DNA of 55,982 nt from Klebsiella pneumoniae (GTDB lineage: Bacteria; Pseudomonadota; Gammaproteobacteria; Ga0077536), in NCBI GenBank assembly GCA_945876945.1, contig CAMCQE010000008.1, positions 1 through 55,982 on the forward strand, in the 5' to 3' direction. Positions 1 to 8,504 of the stretch are shown one piece after another. The position numbers and the translations under genes are program-made. How positions within the stretch are numbered: position 1 is the stretch's first letter; the number at the start of each line of letters is the position of its first letter. A model generated the notes under the pieces. That model saw nothing but the letters and a program-made list of their open reading frames with translations. It ran no database searches and was not told where the DNA came from.

Positions 1-102
1 GTCGGCCTCAGCCAGCCAAGGGGTGAAGTCACCGGCTTCGTGCTTCCAAGCTTCGCGTAACGGAACCCGCGCCAGCTTGCCAAGGGTTTTGTTGGTAGAC
101 AT
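1..102 (-). CDS. DUF4268-like protein, N-terminus only
   Basis: Only the first 34 codons are inside the window; the gene runs off the left edge. The ATG at 102 is preceded by a GGAGG ribosome site about 10 bases upstream. The peptide starts MSTNKTLGKLARVPL and continues with the stretch WKHEAGDFTPWLAEAD. The pattern W-x-H-E-x-x-D-F-T-x-W-L-A-E is what I know from the start of DUF4268 proteins, which are often annotated as nuclease-like and sit near restriction or accessory genes. No catalytic part is visible, so the family call rests on this short motif from memory. Confidence 0.55.
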   Translation of the reverse strand, partial: MSTNKTLGKLARVPLREAWKHEAGDFTPWLAEAD

Positions 103-410
103 GGGTAAGACGACCTCCATTTCATAGAATCCAAACTATTCGAGACTGAAGGCGCGGCCCAAGATGACGTGCAGGGTGAATCTGCCCACACGAACCGAGC
201 CCTACGCCAAACTGTGAGAGGCGCCGCGAACGGACTTTCAGGCTTTTTTCCAATCTCGTCCGCCGTCTGGTTGAGGCAAGAACTTATCGCCATCACACCC
301 CGCGGTCTGCGCGTATTTCGCAACCTGCAGCCACGCGCTGTTGGCCATGTAGTCGCAAACAACTCTGCCGCCCAGACCTCATACGAGAACCGCGCGGTAC
401 AACCGATAGG
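103..410. other. Intergenic region with possible decayed toxin gene
   Basis: No intact gene is seen. On the minus strand a GTG at 414 overlaps the stop of the decayed antitoxin in a GTGA arrangement typical of toxin-antitoxin operons, but this reading frame stops after 11 codons ([11 protein letters not shown], stop at 381-379). Downstream sequence has short open stretches in several frames and no recognisable RelE/ParE core, so the toxin appears lost. Confidence 0.35.
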
Positions 411-653
411 TCACCCCAACAGGGCTTGGGCCTCGGCGCGTACGCCGTCGGCTGAAACCGTATCAACCTTCCCGTTAGCAGGTTCCGCTGCGGGCCGGGC
501 CACCTCTGCATGCCACGCCTGCGCGATCTCGTCTTCGCACTGCTCCTCGAGGCTGAGCGGCAGCTCGTGCGCCAGTTCGGCGCGTTACGCGATAGGCAGA
601 TGCAGCGCCGCTTCTACCAGCGTCTCAGCGTTCACGATATTCCTCTTGCTCAC
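411..653 (-). pseudogene. Addiction-module antitoxin (TIGR02574-like), nonsense-interrupted
   Basis: A GTG at 653 with a GGGAGG ribosome site opens an 81-codon frame broken by one in-frame TAA at 587-585 (codon 23). The peptide before the stop ends in LHLPIA; after it come [14 protein letters not shown] and [13 protein letters not shown], ending in RAEAQALLG. This follows the pattern of the putative addiction-module component family: LPPEERAELA..L..SL, then AW..E..R, then a Glu/Asp-rich tail and a final AR/AL helix. The stop sits where homologs usually have Glu or Arg. The frame is otherwise intact. A partner toxin would start at the overlapping GTG at 414 but is itself truncated, so the module looks dead. 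Family call from motif memory. Confidence 0.6.
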
Positions 654-988
654 TGCAGCCTCCCTGCATTTTGCGAAATGCCGGATTGCAATACCAGCAC
701 CGAGCCATTCACCAACCGGACGCTCCCCATCAGCACCGCCCGCGCGTCGAAATCTTTTTCACCGAATTTCGCCCTCATCGCGAAGCCGGTTTTTGGCCCA
801 CCCTGGACCACCCGCCACCACATCAGACTGAAGCTTCAATGACGGTATTTATGACGGTAACTTCGCCACAATAAAAATCAGAAAAACGCTGATTTCAAAT
901 GCTTAATTGCCCACCGCCAGTCCGAGCGGGCCCACCATTTCTGCCTCCAACGCTGGCTCCCAAGCAGCTGAGCAACTCAAGCCTTCGG
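654..988. other. Region with no recognisable gene
   Basis: Short open frames exist on both strands but none has a family motif. On the minus strand a 42-codon frame (ATG near 778) ends at the TGA overlapping the GTG of the decayed antitoxin. I do not recognise it. No clear hairpin terminator is seen for the ABC transporter operon that starts to the right. Confidence 0.4.
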
Positions 989-2080
989 TCAGCTCCTCTT
1001 AACCACCAGCTGCAACCGGTCCGCACCCTCAGCCGAATCAAAATGTATCTGCTCAGCGTGGTTATGAATGATCAGGATCGGCAATTCGTCGTCGGGATTG
1101 TCAGACTCCATCACATTGCCGGTGGCAGCGTTGCTGGTGAAGGACAATGCCAGCTGCTCGGTCTTCTCGGAATATTCCACGCTCACGGACAGCCTGATTT
1201 GGCCCAGCGCCGGCTTGTACAGCTGCAGGATTTCCTCGAGCAGCAACAAGAGGTTGTGGCGCGCTGTTTTCCCCAGCATCTGCTTCTCGCAGAAGGTCTC
1301 AATTTGTCCGTTCATCGCGTACAGATCGTAATCGCGAGATAGCACCTCGTGCCGGCAGCTGCGCACCCGATTGATGAATATCCGGGTTTTTTCCTTCTGC
1401 GGATTCTCGAAGATCTGCGCCGGGCTGCCTTCCTCGTAGATCAGTCCTTCGTCCATATAGAAAATCCGGTTCGCGACGTCCCGGGCGAAATCCATTTCAT
1501 GCGTGACGATAACCATGGTCATGCCGTCCTTGGCGAGGCGGCGGATGACCGCGAGTACCTCGCTGACCATCGTTGGGTCGAGCGCCGATGTGGGCTCATC
1601 GAACAGCACCGCCTCGGGCTCCATCGCCAGACAGCGCGCGATTGCAACGCGCTGCTGCTGACCGCCCGACAGTTCGGACGGAAAATGGTCTGCCTTCTCT
1701 CCCAGCCCCACCATGTGCAGCAGTTCGCGCGCGCGCTTCTCGGCTACGGCTTTCTCAACGCCGCGCAATTTGATCGGCGCCAGCGTGAGGTTCTCAAGCA
1801 CGCTCAGATGCGAAAACAAATTGAACGACTGGAACACCATGTTCATTTTCTGGCGGAGCTTGGGCACATCGGTGCGCGCACCAAGCACGTCTTCGCCATT
1901 GATATGAATCGCGCCGCCGCTCGGCGTTTCCAGCAGGTTCAGGCAGCGCAGGAAGGTGCTTTTGCCGGTACCGGACGGCCCAATGATCGCAACCACCTCG
2001 CCTTTGCGGATTTCGGTGGTGATGTCCTTCAGCACGGTGACATCACCAAATCTCTTTGAAAGATGCTCGACCTTGATCAT
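989..2080 (-). CDS. Amino-acid ABC transporter ATPase with RsbW-like C-terminal domain
   Basis: A 363-residue HisP/GlnQ-type ATPase that should energise import by the fused binding-protein/permease encoded just upstream. Visible motifs are Walker A GPSGTGKS (34-41), signature LSGGQ (137-141), Walker B AVLFDE (157-162) and the H-loop His194. The ATG at 2080 is chosen because it overlaps the stop of the upstream gene (ATGA) and begins the conserved IKVEHLSKRFG. Family members normally end near residue 242. Here another 120 residues follow, with FCEKQMLGKTARHNLLLLLE, EEILQLY and a final LIIHNHAEQIHF...RLQLVVKR. This resembles the GHKL ATPase domain of RsbW-type anti-sigma factors, but the N-box Asn is absent, so it is probably a non-catalytic sensory or docking domain. 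The ATPase call is secure; the tail assignment is inference. Confidence 0.9.
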   Translation of the reverse strand: MIKVEHLSKRFGDVTVLKDITTEIRKGEVVAIIGPSGTGKSTFLRCLNLLETPSGGAIHINGEDVLGARTDVPKLRQKMNMVFQSFNLFSHLSVLENLTLAPIKLRGVEKAVAEKRARELLHMVGLGEKADHFPSELSGGQQQRVAIARCLAMEPEAVLFDEPTSALDPTMVSEVLAVIRRLAKDGMTMVIVTHEMDFARDVANRIFYMDEGLIYEEGSPAQIFENPQKEKTRIFINRVRSCRHEVLSRDYDLYAMNGQIETFCEKQMLGKTARHNLLLLLEEILQLYKPALGQIRLSVSVEYSEKTEQLALSFTSNAATGNVMESDNPDDELPILIIHNHAEQIHFDSAEGADRLQLVVKRS

Positions 2081-4338
2081 TTCGCACCCGCCTTGCCACG
2101 CTTGGTCATCGGATCGATGCGCCACTCGAGATATTCGAGGGCCTGCATCAGTATCCAGGCAATCAGGAAATACAGCACCGCCACCATCACCAGCGGAAAG
2201 AACGCGTCGAAGGTGCGGCTGCGGATGATATCTCCCGCCTTGGTCAGATCCTGCACCGCGATGTAACCCACGACCGACGTCATCTTCACCAGTGAGATGA
2301 GCTCGCCCTTATAGACCGGCAGGATGCGCACGATCGTCTGCGGCAGCATGATGTGCATGAACGTCTGTGTCGGCGTGAATCCCATCGCAATGCCCGCTTC
2401 CTGCTGTCCCTTGTTAAGCCCGCTCATGCCGGCGCGGAAGATCTCCGCAAAATACGCCGCGAAATTCATGCCGAAGGCGATGATGGCAACGAGGGTTGGA
2501 TTGATGGCGACGGAAGCAAACACGACGTAGAAGATGAGCATCAGCAGCACCAGCACCGGCATGCCGCGGAGGATCGAAATGTAGACCTTCGCCGGCACGC
2601 TCAGCAGCCGGTTACGCGACATGCGCATGAAGCACACAACACCCCCCAAAGCGGTGCCGAACAGCGTGGCGAAAATCGAGATTACGACCGACGTTTGCAG
2701 GCCATCCAGAATCAGCAGATAGCGCTTCTCTTCGATGATATTGCTCTTGAAGCTCTCGACGACCTCCTGCAGGAACGAGGCTTTAGGCGGTACATCTGCC
2801 GCCGCCGTGACATCGCTGCCGGCAATATTCTTTTTGAGCGCGAAGATCTTGTTGCCCACGTTGTAGTAAGGGTCGGAGAAGTCGATGCGCTTTTGCCGCT
2901 CCGGGGTAATGAAAATCTCGCACGCGATCAGATCGACCTTACCGCTGGCGAGCGCCGGAATCATGGCACCAAAGTCCATCGTCGAGAATTTCGCGCGCAT
3001 GCCGAGCGAGGCGGCAAAGCGTTTCATCATCTCGATATCAAACCCAACCAGCTCGTTGTTTTCCATGCCGACTATCGGCAAGCCGACGATGGCGGTGCCG
3101 ATCACCAACTCACCGCCGTCACCGGGTTCGGAAATCTCGGGCATCTTATGGTCGGCCCGCTTCAACCAGCGATCCAGCAGGGCGTCATACACACCGTTCT
3201 CGCGGCTTTGCTTCAGGAACTCGTTGAAGCGGCCTCGCAGCTCGGCGCTGTCCTTGCGGAAACCGACCCCCGCGTCGAACGAGAACAGGGACTCCCCGAC
3301 GGTGCCGAACGCATCGTTCTCGCGCAGGATTTCGCGCAGCGTGTCGACATCGTTGATGGAGGCGTCGGCTTTGCCTTCCGCAACAGCAATCAACACATCG
3401 CTCTGCGACTGGTACTGCAAAATCGTCGAGTCGGGAAAAGTCTTGGTCGCGTAATCCGCGTAGGCGGTGCCCATCATCACTGCAATGCGGCGGCCGTGCA
3501 GATCGGCGGCTGAGGCGATTTTCGATGGGCCGGTAGTGGTCTGTGACGCAGGCCCGCTGGCGCCGGCAATCTTTGTCTTCAGGGTGAAGAACTGGTTGCC
3601 CATGCTGTAGTACGGATCAGAGAAATCGATTCGTTTGCGCCGCTCCTCCGTATCGTACAAACCCGCGAGGATATCCGCCTTGCCAGATGCCACGGCGGCG
3701 ATCATGCCGCCGATATCCATGATCAGGTATTGCGGCTTTTTGCCGAGCGAAGCCGCGAACCGGTCAATCAGTTCGACTTCGAACCCGCTCAGCACATTGT
3801 CCTTCACGGCGAAGAACGGCAAACCGATAACCGCCGCAGCGATCGTAAGTTCCCCGTTGTCGCCCTTGTTGGGGATTTCGGGCATCGCATTGGTGGGATG
3901 CCGTATCCACCGATTCACCATCTCCTCGTAAACGCCGTTCTGGCGGATCTGCGCCAGAAAGCCATTGAACTGCGCCTTCAGCTCCACGTTCCCCTTGCGA
4001 AATCCGCTGGCCAGGGGCGAGGAAAACATCGACTCGCCAAGCACGCCAAGAGAATCGTTTTGACGCAACAGTTCGGCCAGCGACACATCGTCCTTAATCG
4101 ACGCGTCCGCCTTGCCCGAGGTGACCGCCATGACGGTGTCAGGGATGTTCTGGTACTGCAGGAGTGTCGAATCCGGATAGGCCTGCCTGACAAACGCCTC
4201 CTGCGCCGAACCGGTCGCCACGGCAATGCTCTTGCCGTGTAAGTCGGCAGGCGAGCTGAACGGTGCTGCGCTAACGGCAGCGCTGGCGAGAACCCCGCAG
4301 CAGATCAGGGCGGACGCAAATTTGGGGAGCCATTTCAT
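2077..4338 (-). CDS. Fused double solute-binding protein and ABC permease
   Basis: A 753-residue protein combining the periplasmic binding and membrane parts of a polar amino-acid importer. A signal sequence occupies residues 1-25. Two repeated units follow, each with a lobe-2-like half (about 30-150 and 275-395; NGVYEEMVNRW and NGVYDALLDRW at their ends) then a lobe-1-like half (about 163-258 and 409-505; both with KRIDFSDPYY). Residues 525-745 are a HisM/GlnP-type permease with several membrane spans and the ATPase-contact EAA loop (EAGIAMGF...LPQ). A normal SBP_bac_3 protein has lobe 1 first, so the order here is shifted by half a domain. The ATPase gene overlaps the stop by 4 bases. With one permease type, the transporter is presumably a homodimer carrying tethered receptors. 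Substrate unknown. Confidence 0.88.
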   Translation of the reverse strand: MKWLPKFASALICCGVLASAAVSAAPFSSPADLHGKSIAVATGSAQEAFVRQAYPDSTLLQYQNIPDTVMAVTSGKADASIKDDVSLAELLRQNDSLGVLGESMFSSPLASGFRKGNVELKAQFNGFLAQIRQNGVYEEMVNRWIRHPTNAMPEIPNKGDNGELTIAAAVIGLPFFAVKDNVLSGFEVELIDRFAASLGKKPQYLIMDIGGMIAAVASGKADILAGLYDTEERRKRIDFSDPYYSMGNQFFTLKTKIAGASGPASQTTTGPSKIASAADLHGRRIAVMMGTAYADYATKTFPDSTILQYQSQSDVLIAVAEGKADASINDVDTLREILRENDAFGTVGESLFSFDAGVGFRKDSAELRGRFNEFLKQSRENGVYDALLDRWLKRADHKMPEISEPGDGGELVIGTAIVGLPIVGMENNELVGFDIEMMKRFAASLGMRAKFSTMDFGAMIPALASGKVDLIACEIFITPERQKRIDFSDPYYNVGNKIFALKKNIAGSDVTAAADVPPKASFLQEVVESFKSNIIEEKRYLLILDGLQTSVVISIFATLFGTALGGVVCFMRMSRNRLLSVPAKVYISILRGMPVLVLLMLIFYVVFASVAINPTLVAIIAFGMNFAAYFAEIFRAGMSGLNKGQQEAGIAMGFTPTQTFMHIMLPQTIVRILPVYKGELISLVKMTSVVGYIAVQDLTKAGDIIRSRTFDAFFPLVMVAVLYFLIAWILMQALEYLEWRIDPMTKRGKAGAK

Positions 4339-4571
4339 TGGTAATCACTTTTCTTTCGCAAAGCAGAGTGCTGCAAACCCGGAACCGTGCGCGGTCGGTG
4401 CTCCACGCTGGCTGCTGTTGTCGGCCGGGCGTCGCCAACAACCGTACGCGCCGTTGCGCGGGCAGTGTTATTTAAATTTGATGGATTGTCGTGTCCTCTG
4501 GTGTCGTTCAAGTTCCGGGGCAGCCTCCAAACGCTCAGCCATCTCACAGGGTCGCGAGCTGTCGCGCGCCG

Positions 4572-5849
4572 CTACCGAAACCGCACGCGCACCGGCACCG
4601 ACTTCGGACCCGAGACAAACTCGGAATGAATCAGCTGCACAGGGCCGTTAAGTTCTAAGGCCTCAATTTCCGGAATCAGGGCTTCCCACAGCAATTTCAT
4701 TTCCAGTCGTGCCAGATGCTGGCCCAGACACACATGCCCACCGTGCCCAAAGCCCACATGACGATTAGGCTGGCGGTCGAGACGAAACTCGAACGGCGCG
4801 TGAAAAACGGACTCATCGCGGTTGCCCGACGGATACGACAGATACAGCCGGTCGCCCTTGGCGATAGAAACGCCCGCCACCTGGCAATCCGCTGTCGCGT
4901 GTCGGATGAATTGCTTCACCGGCGTCGCCCACCGAATGGCTTCTTCCACAAACGCCGCAATGAGGTTCGGTTCCGCCTGCAACTGCGCGAGCAGGTCCGG
5001 TCGCTGGGCGAGCACCGCCATGGCGGTCGCGGTGGTGTGCGAGGTGGTGTCGTGGCCAGCGGTTGACAGAATCGCGTAGTAAGAAATCGCGGCGTTGTGT
5101 TCCATCGGCTGGCCGTCGATTTCGGCGTTGGCGATAAGGGTGGCCAAATCCTCACGGGGATTCGCGCGGCGGACCGCCATCAGGGCGCTGTAATAGGTGT
5201 TGAATTCATCGAACACCGTTTTTTAGGTCACGGTCTGGTGCGTGGGATTCATGGGATCGGTGCCCGGCCGACGCAAATCCGGATCGGCCCAGCTGAACAG
5301 CCATTGCGTGAGTCGCAGCATCTGCGGGTGATCCACACGCGGCACGCCCACCAGATCCAGCACCACGCCGAGCGGATACGGCATTGCCAGTTCATGCGCG
5401 AAATCGAACGCCGGCCCAAGGTCGCGCAAGCCGGCCACCCGCTCGGCGGCCACCACTGCGATGTGGCTCTTGAGTTGCGCGATGTTCTGCGGCGAAAACG
5501 CCTTCACGGTCACCTGTCGGTACGGCCCATGTTCCGGCGGATCGAGCTGCACCAGCGAGCGGAACAGGTTGTAGGCGCCACCCGTGAACTCCTGCACCAG
5601 CGCCTCGCCATCGCGCGGAATCAGCGTGGCGGAGCGGTCGGCATTGTGAAACAGGTCGTTCTGCCGGCTGATTTCCTGGATGTCCGCGTGGCGACTCACA
5701 ATCCAGTGCGGGTCGAAACCCGGCACTTCGGCTTGCGCCAGCGGATAGCGCGCCCGCACCTCCCGCATCACCTCATCAATCAGTCCCGCTTCGGCAAAAC
5801 TGGCGGGATTGAACAGCGGCGCAATCAACTCGACAGGGATCGTGCTCAT
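4572..5849 (-). pseudogene. Cytochrome P450, interrupted by one in-frame stop
   Basis: A 425-codon frame from the ATG at 5849 encodes a complete bacterial class I P450 except for one TAA at 5225-5223 (codon 209). The upstream part contains the N-terminal region and the C-helix area (LDPPEHGPYR). The downstream part has the I-helix oxygen-activation motif AGHDTT, the ExxR motif in EEAIRW, and the haem-binding loop FGHGGHVCLG with the ligand Cys. All lie in the same frame on both sides of the stop, so there is no indel. If genuine, the product would be split with the haem loop unexpressed, or expressed from an internal GTG at 5216. No ferredoxin or reductase gene lies beside it. A glutaminase with the same kind of defect is immediately upstream. 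Substrate cannot be told. Confidence 0.85.
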
Positions 5850-5926
5850 CGGCGAGGACCTCAGGGGCGAATGGAGGTCGGAATCCTAACGCAAAGAAAC
5901 GCAGGGGGCCCCCAAGTCCACAGCGC

Positions 5927-6895
5927 CTAGCGCGCATCCAGCAAGGCCGAACCCGCATTGCTGCTATCAAACACGTGCAGTCCTAGTTCCTCTGCCAGAT
6001 GAATGCACGCCAACTGGCCCCGCACCGAGTTACCCGCCGCATCCAGGCGGGGCGAGAAGACGCCGATGCCGAGCTGCCGGTTGATCACCGCAAGGATGCC
6101 GCCGCCAACCCCGCTCTTGGCCGGCACGCCCACGTTACACGCCCAGTTGCCGGCGCCGTCGTACATGCCGCAGGTGAACATCACCGACAGCGTCTGCCTC
6201 ACGGTCAAGGGGCTGAAGACGTTGGCATCGGTTCGCGGATGCGTTCCGAGATTAGACAAAGTCGCCGCCATTGCCGCGAGGTCGCGCGCAGTGACCAGCA
6301 CCGAGCACTGCCGAAAATACAGTTCCAGCACCGCATCTACCGGCGCCTTAAAAACGCCGGCTGCGCGCAAGAGGTGTCCGATAGCGCGATTGCGATCGCC
6401 GGTGGCTTGCTCCGATTGAAACACAGCCTCGTCTACCGCTAGCGGTCGCCCCGCCGCGTCGCCAAACACCTGCAGCATGCGGGCGAAGGACTCCTCGCCA
6501 AAGCACTCATAAAGGCCGCCGGCCACCGCAATGGCACCCGCATTGAGCATGGGATTGAACGGGCGCTGGGTACGCGGATCGAGCGTGATGTTATTGAACG
6601 GCTCACCGCTAGGCTGCACGCCAACCACCTTGGCCACGTCCTCTGGCCCCAGCGCGTCCAGCAGCATGGCCTAACTAAACGCCTTGGATACCGACTGAAT
6701 CGTGAACGGACTCTCGCAATCCCCAACGCTTATCAGCTCGCCTTTCGCCAGCATCACGGCCATGCCGAGTTGGTCGGGCGCCACTTTGCCGAGCTCCGGG
6801 ATGTAACGCGCCACTTCCCCCTGCAGGTTGTTGCGCAGGCTGACGTGGATCTGCGGCAAAAGGGTTTCGAGCAGGGCAATAAGGGAGTGAGTCAT
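5927..6895 (-). pseudogene. glsA: Glutaminase GlsA, interrupted by one in-frame TAG
   Basis: A 322-codon frame, close to the usual 305-310, from an ATG at 6895 with GAGGA six bases upstream. The family hydrolyses glutamine to glutamate and ammonia using a beta-lactamase-like fold. The SxxK nucleophile motif is present as Ser68-Val-Ser-Lys71 in [11 protein letters not shown]. The next codon (75) is TAG at 6673-6671, where homologs have a hydrophobic residue (SKxFSLxM). A TTG-to-TAG change would explain it. The frame then continues through QPSGEPFN, NPMLNAGAI, AKSGVGGGI and the C-terminus without shift. The stop falls just after the catalytic Lys, so no active enzyme is expected unless there is readthrough or an error in the sequence. 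Confidence 0.88.
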
Positions 6896-7081
6896 GACAG
6901 TCCTCGGGATTAACGGTGAGCGCTGGCAGGCCAGAGCTGGCGAATGCCGTCACCGATATCACACTGCCCGCGTGGGCTCATGGGCGCGAGCCGGTCGCAG
7001 GATGAAAAACCCGACGGTACCGGGATGCAAGACCGCGCGCAGCAGGCTCGGACCCTCATTCACAAGACGACCGTCATCGCC

Positions 7082-7109
7082 AAAAAAAACGCCGCCCGGA
7101 GGCGGCGTT
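7082..7109 (-). terminator. Rho-independent terminator after VPLPA-CTERM gene
   Basis: Read on the minus strand, the hairpin AACGCCGCC-TCCG-GGCGGCGTT is followed by a run of eight T. It lies 26 bases beyond the stop of the sorting-signal protein gene ending at 7135 and should end that transcript. Confidence 0.88.
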
Positions 7110-7134
7110 ATCGAGGGCTCTGCGCGCGTGGCGC

Positions 7135-7794
7135 TTAGTTCGTCACTCGCCGCGGCATTAAAGCAAGCAGGCCCGGCGCCAACAGCAACACGCCGGCCGG
7201 CAGGGGCACCGGCATTGTGCCCACATCGATCGACGCAGTGTTGAGCCGCAGGTAGGCGCTTTCTCTGGTCGCGGAATTTCCAAGCGCCGTCGCGATCAGG
7301 GTCGTGAGCACCGTGATATTTGCGCTGGTGGTATTGGGCTCGAAGGTAAACAGCGGGTTGCTGGCGCCGGTCAAAGAAAACTGAGCTGCGATTTGCGGAC
7401 TTCCGCCGTTTGATTTGGTTAACGAGCTGCCGCCTGCCGGCGTGCTAATCCCGTTCACGATCAGCGTGGAGGTGGCGACGGTTTTCGCCGAGTTCGCGGT
7501 ACCGGAGGTGGCGAAGCCAGACTGCCAGAGGTTAAGAAAAGACAGATATTCGCCAGGTGCGGCGGTAAGCGTAAAGCTGATGGAATCAACGAATCCACCG
7601 CTCGTGCCCGCCGTGTCCTGAAACGCCTCGTCGAGCGCTAGGTCCAGACCGCCCGCCCCGTTGAGGCTCACCCCGGTGTAGCCGCCAGCGTTGAGTGAGG
7701 TGATGTTAGAAACGGTCGCGGCCAGCGCGTTAGCGCTCAGCCCGCCGAACGCCAGCGTTATCGCCAGCGCCAGAGTTTTGATGTGGCTGTTCAT
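7135..7794 (-). CDS. VPLPA-CTERM sorting-signal protein
   Basis: A 219-residue secreted protein. The ATG at 7794 is preferred because GAAGGAAC lies just upstream and it begins a clean signal peptide (MNSHIKTLALAITLAFGG... to ALAA). The middle is Ser/Thr/Gly/Asn-rich, beta-strand-like, with no enzymatic motif. The C-terminus is VPLPAGVLLLAPGLLALM followed by PRR: a short VPLPA motif, one hydrophobic span and an Arg pair, the tripartite layout of exosortase-processed PEP-CTERM family signals. Such proteins are usually cleaved and delivered to the surface or the exopolysaccharide matrix. The neighbour at 7845-8504 has the same length and layout and may share the transcript; a strong terminator follows. 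No exosortase gene is in the window. Molecular role unknown. Confidence 0.75.
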   Translation of the reverse strand: MNSHIKTLALAITLAFGGLSANALAATVSNITSLNAGGYTGVSLNGAGGLDLALDEAFQDTAGTSGGFVDSISFTLTAAPGEYLSFLNLWQSGFATSGTANSAKTVATSTLIVNGISTPAGGSSLTKSNGGSPQIAAQFSLTGASNPLFTFEPNTTSANITVLTTLIATALGNSATRESAYLRLNTASIDVGTMPVPLPAGVLLLAPGLLALMPRRVTN

Positions 7795-7844
7795 GTTTGT
7801 TCCTTCAAAAAGCTTGTGAGCCATGCGGCCTTGAGTGTTCCGTT

Positions 7845-8504
7845 TCACAGTGTGTTGCCACGGCGACGTGCCACCAACACCACTGCCGGCGCGAACAACC
7901 ACAGGGCGGCGGGCACCGGCACCGGAGCGGTTTCCACTGACATCGCGATCTCATCGAGGCGAACATAAGCGCCAGTCACAGTGTCGTCAAAATTGGCATA
8001 GCTCACGGTGTTCTCCAAATAGAGCGTCACCGCGCTTACCCCAGACAGCAAATCAAGGTTGCCGAACGCGAAGGCATATCCGGGCGTTCCGGTGCTCTCG
8101 CTATCCCACTCAAAATTCCCGAGGTTAACGGTCGCGCCGCCGTTAATCAGGGCCGTGGCCTGAGCGGAAAATGAGTAGGTCGAAGCTGACCCCAAGTTGA
8201 CGAAAGCGCGTTCGCTTAAGGTAATGCGCCGCAGCAGTTCTCCGGCGCCGGCGACGATGTTAATCGTCATGCTGTCGGTGAAGACGTCGTTTACACCGTT
8301 GTTCGAACTGACTAAAGCCTCACCTTCAAACGAGAGCACATTCCCGGTGATGCTGCCGAGGCTCATCACACTGGGGGATGAAGCGTCTTCCGTCGCGGTC
8401 CAGGCCAGCGCGCTGGCGCTGGTCGCGAAGCCTGCTACCAGTGCGCTGACGGTGAGCGCGCGGTGGATAAAACCGTATTTCCTTTGACTACGTGACATGT
8501 CCAT
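7845..8504 (-). CDS. VPVPA-CTERM sorting-signal protein
   Basis: A 219-residue secreted protein, the same size as its downstream neighbour. The ATG at 8504 has a GGAG about 10 bases upstream; a second ATG two codons later is possible. The N-terminus has basic residues then a hydrophobic signal ending near SASALA. The body is rich in Ser, Thr, Asn and Gly and is probably a beta-sandwich. The C-terminus VPVPAALWLFAPAVVLVARRR gives the VPxPA motif, membrane span and Arg cluster of the PEP-CTERM-type sorting signal. Fifty bases separate it from the next gene, so the two may form an operon. The sequences are only weakly similar outside the signal regions; a duplication is possible but not shown. 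Confidence 0.75.
   Translation of the reverse strand: MDMSRSQRKYGFIHRALTVSALVAGFATSASALAWTATEDASSPSVMSLGSITGNVLSFEGEALVSSNNGVNDVFTDSMTINIVAGAGELLRRITLSERAFVNLGSASTYSFSAQATALINGGATVNLGNFEWDSESTGTPGYAFAFGNLDLLSGVSAVTLYLENTVSYANFDDTVTGAYVRLDEIAMSVETAPVPVPAALWLFAPAVVLVARRRGNTL

Noticed and set aside
169-831. A 220-codon plus-strand frame
   Set aside because: Ser/Ala/Arg-rich with no family motif, and it runs opposite the recognisable antitoxin remnant.
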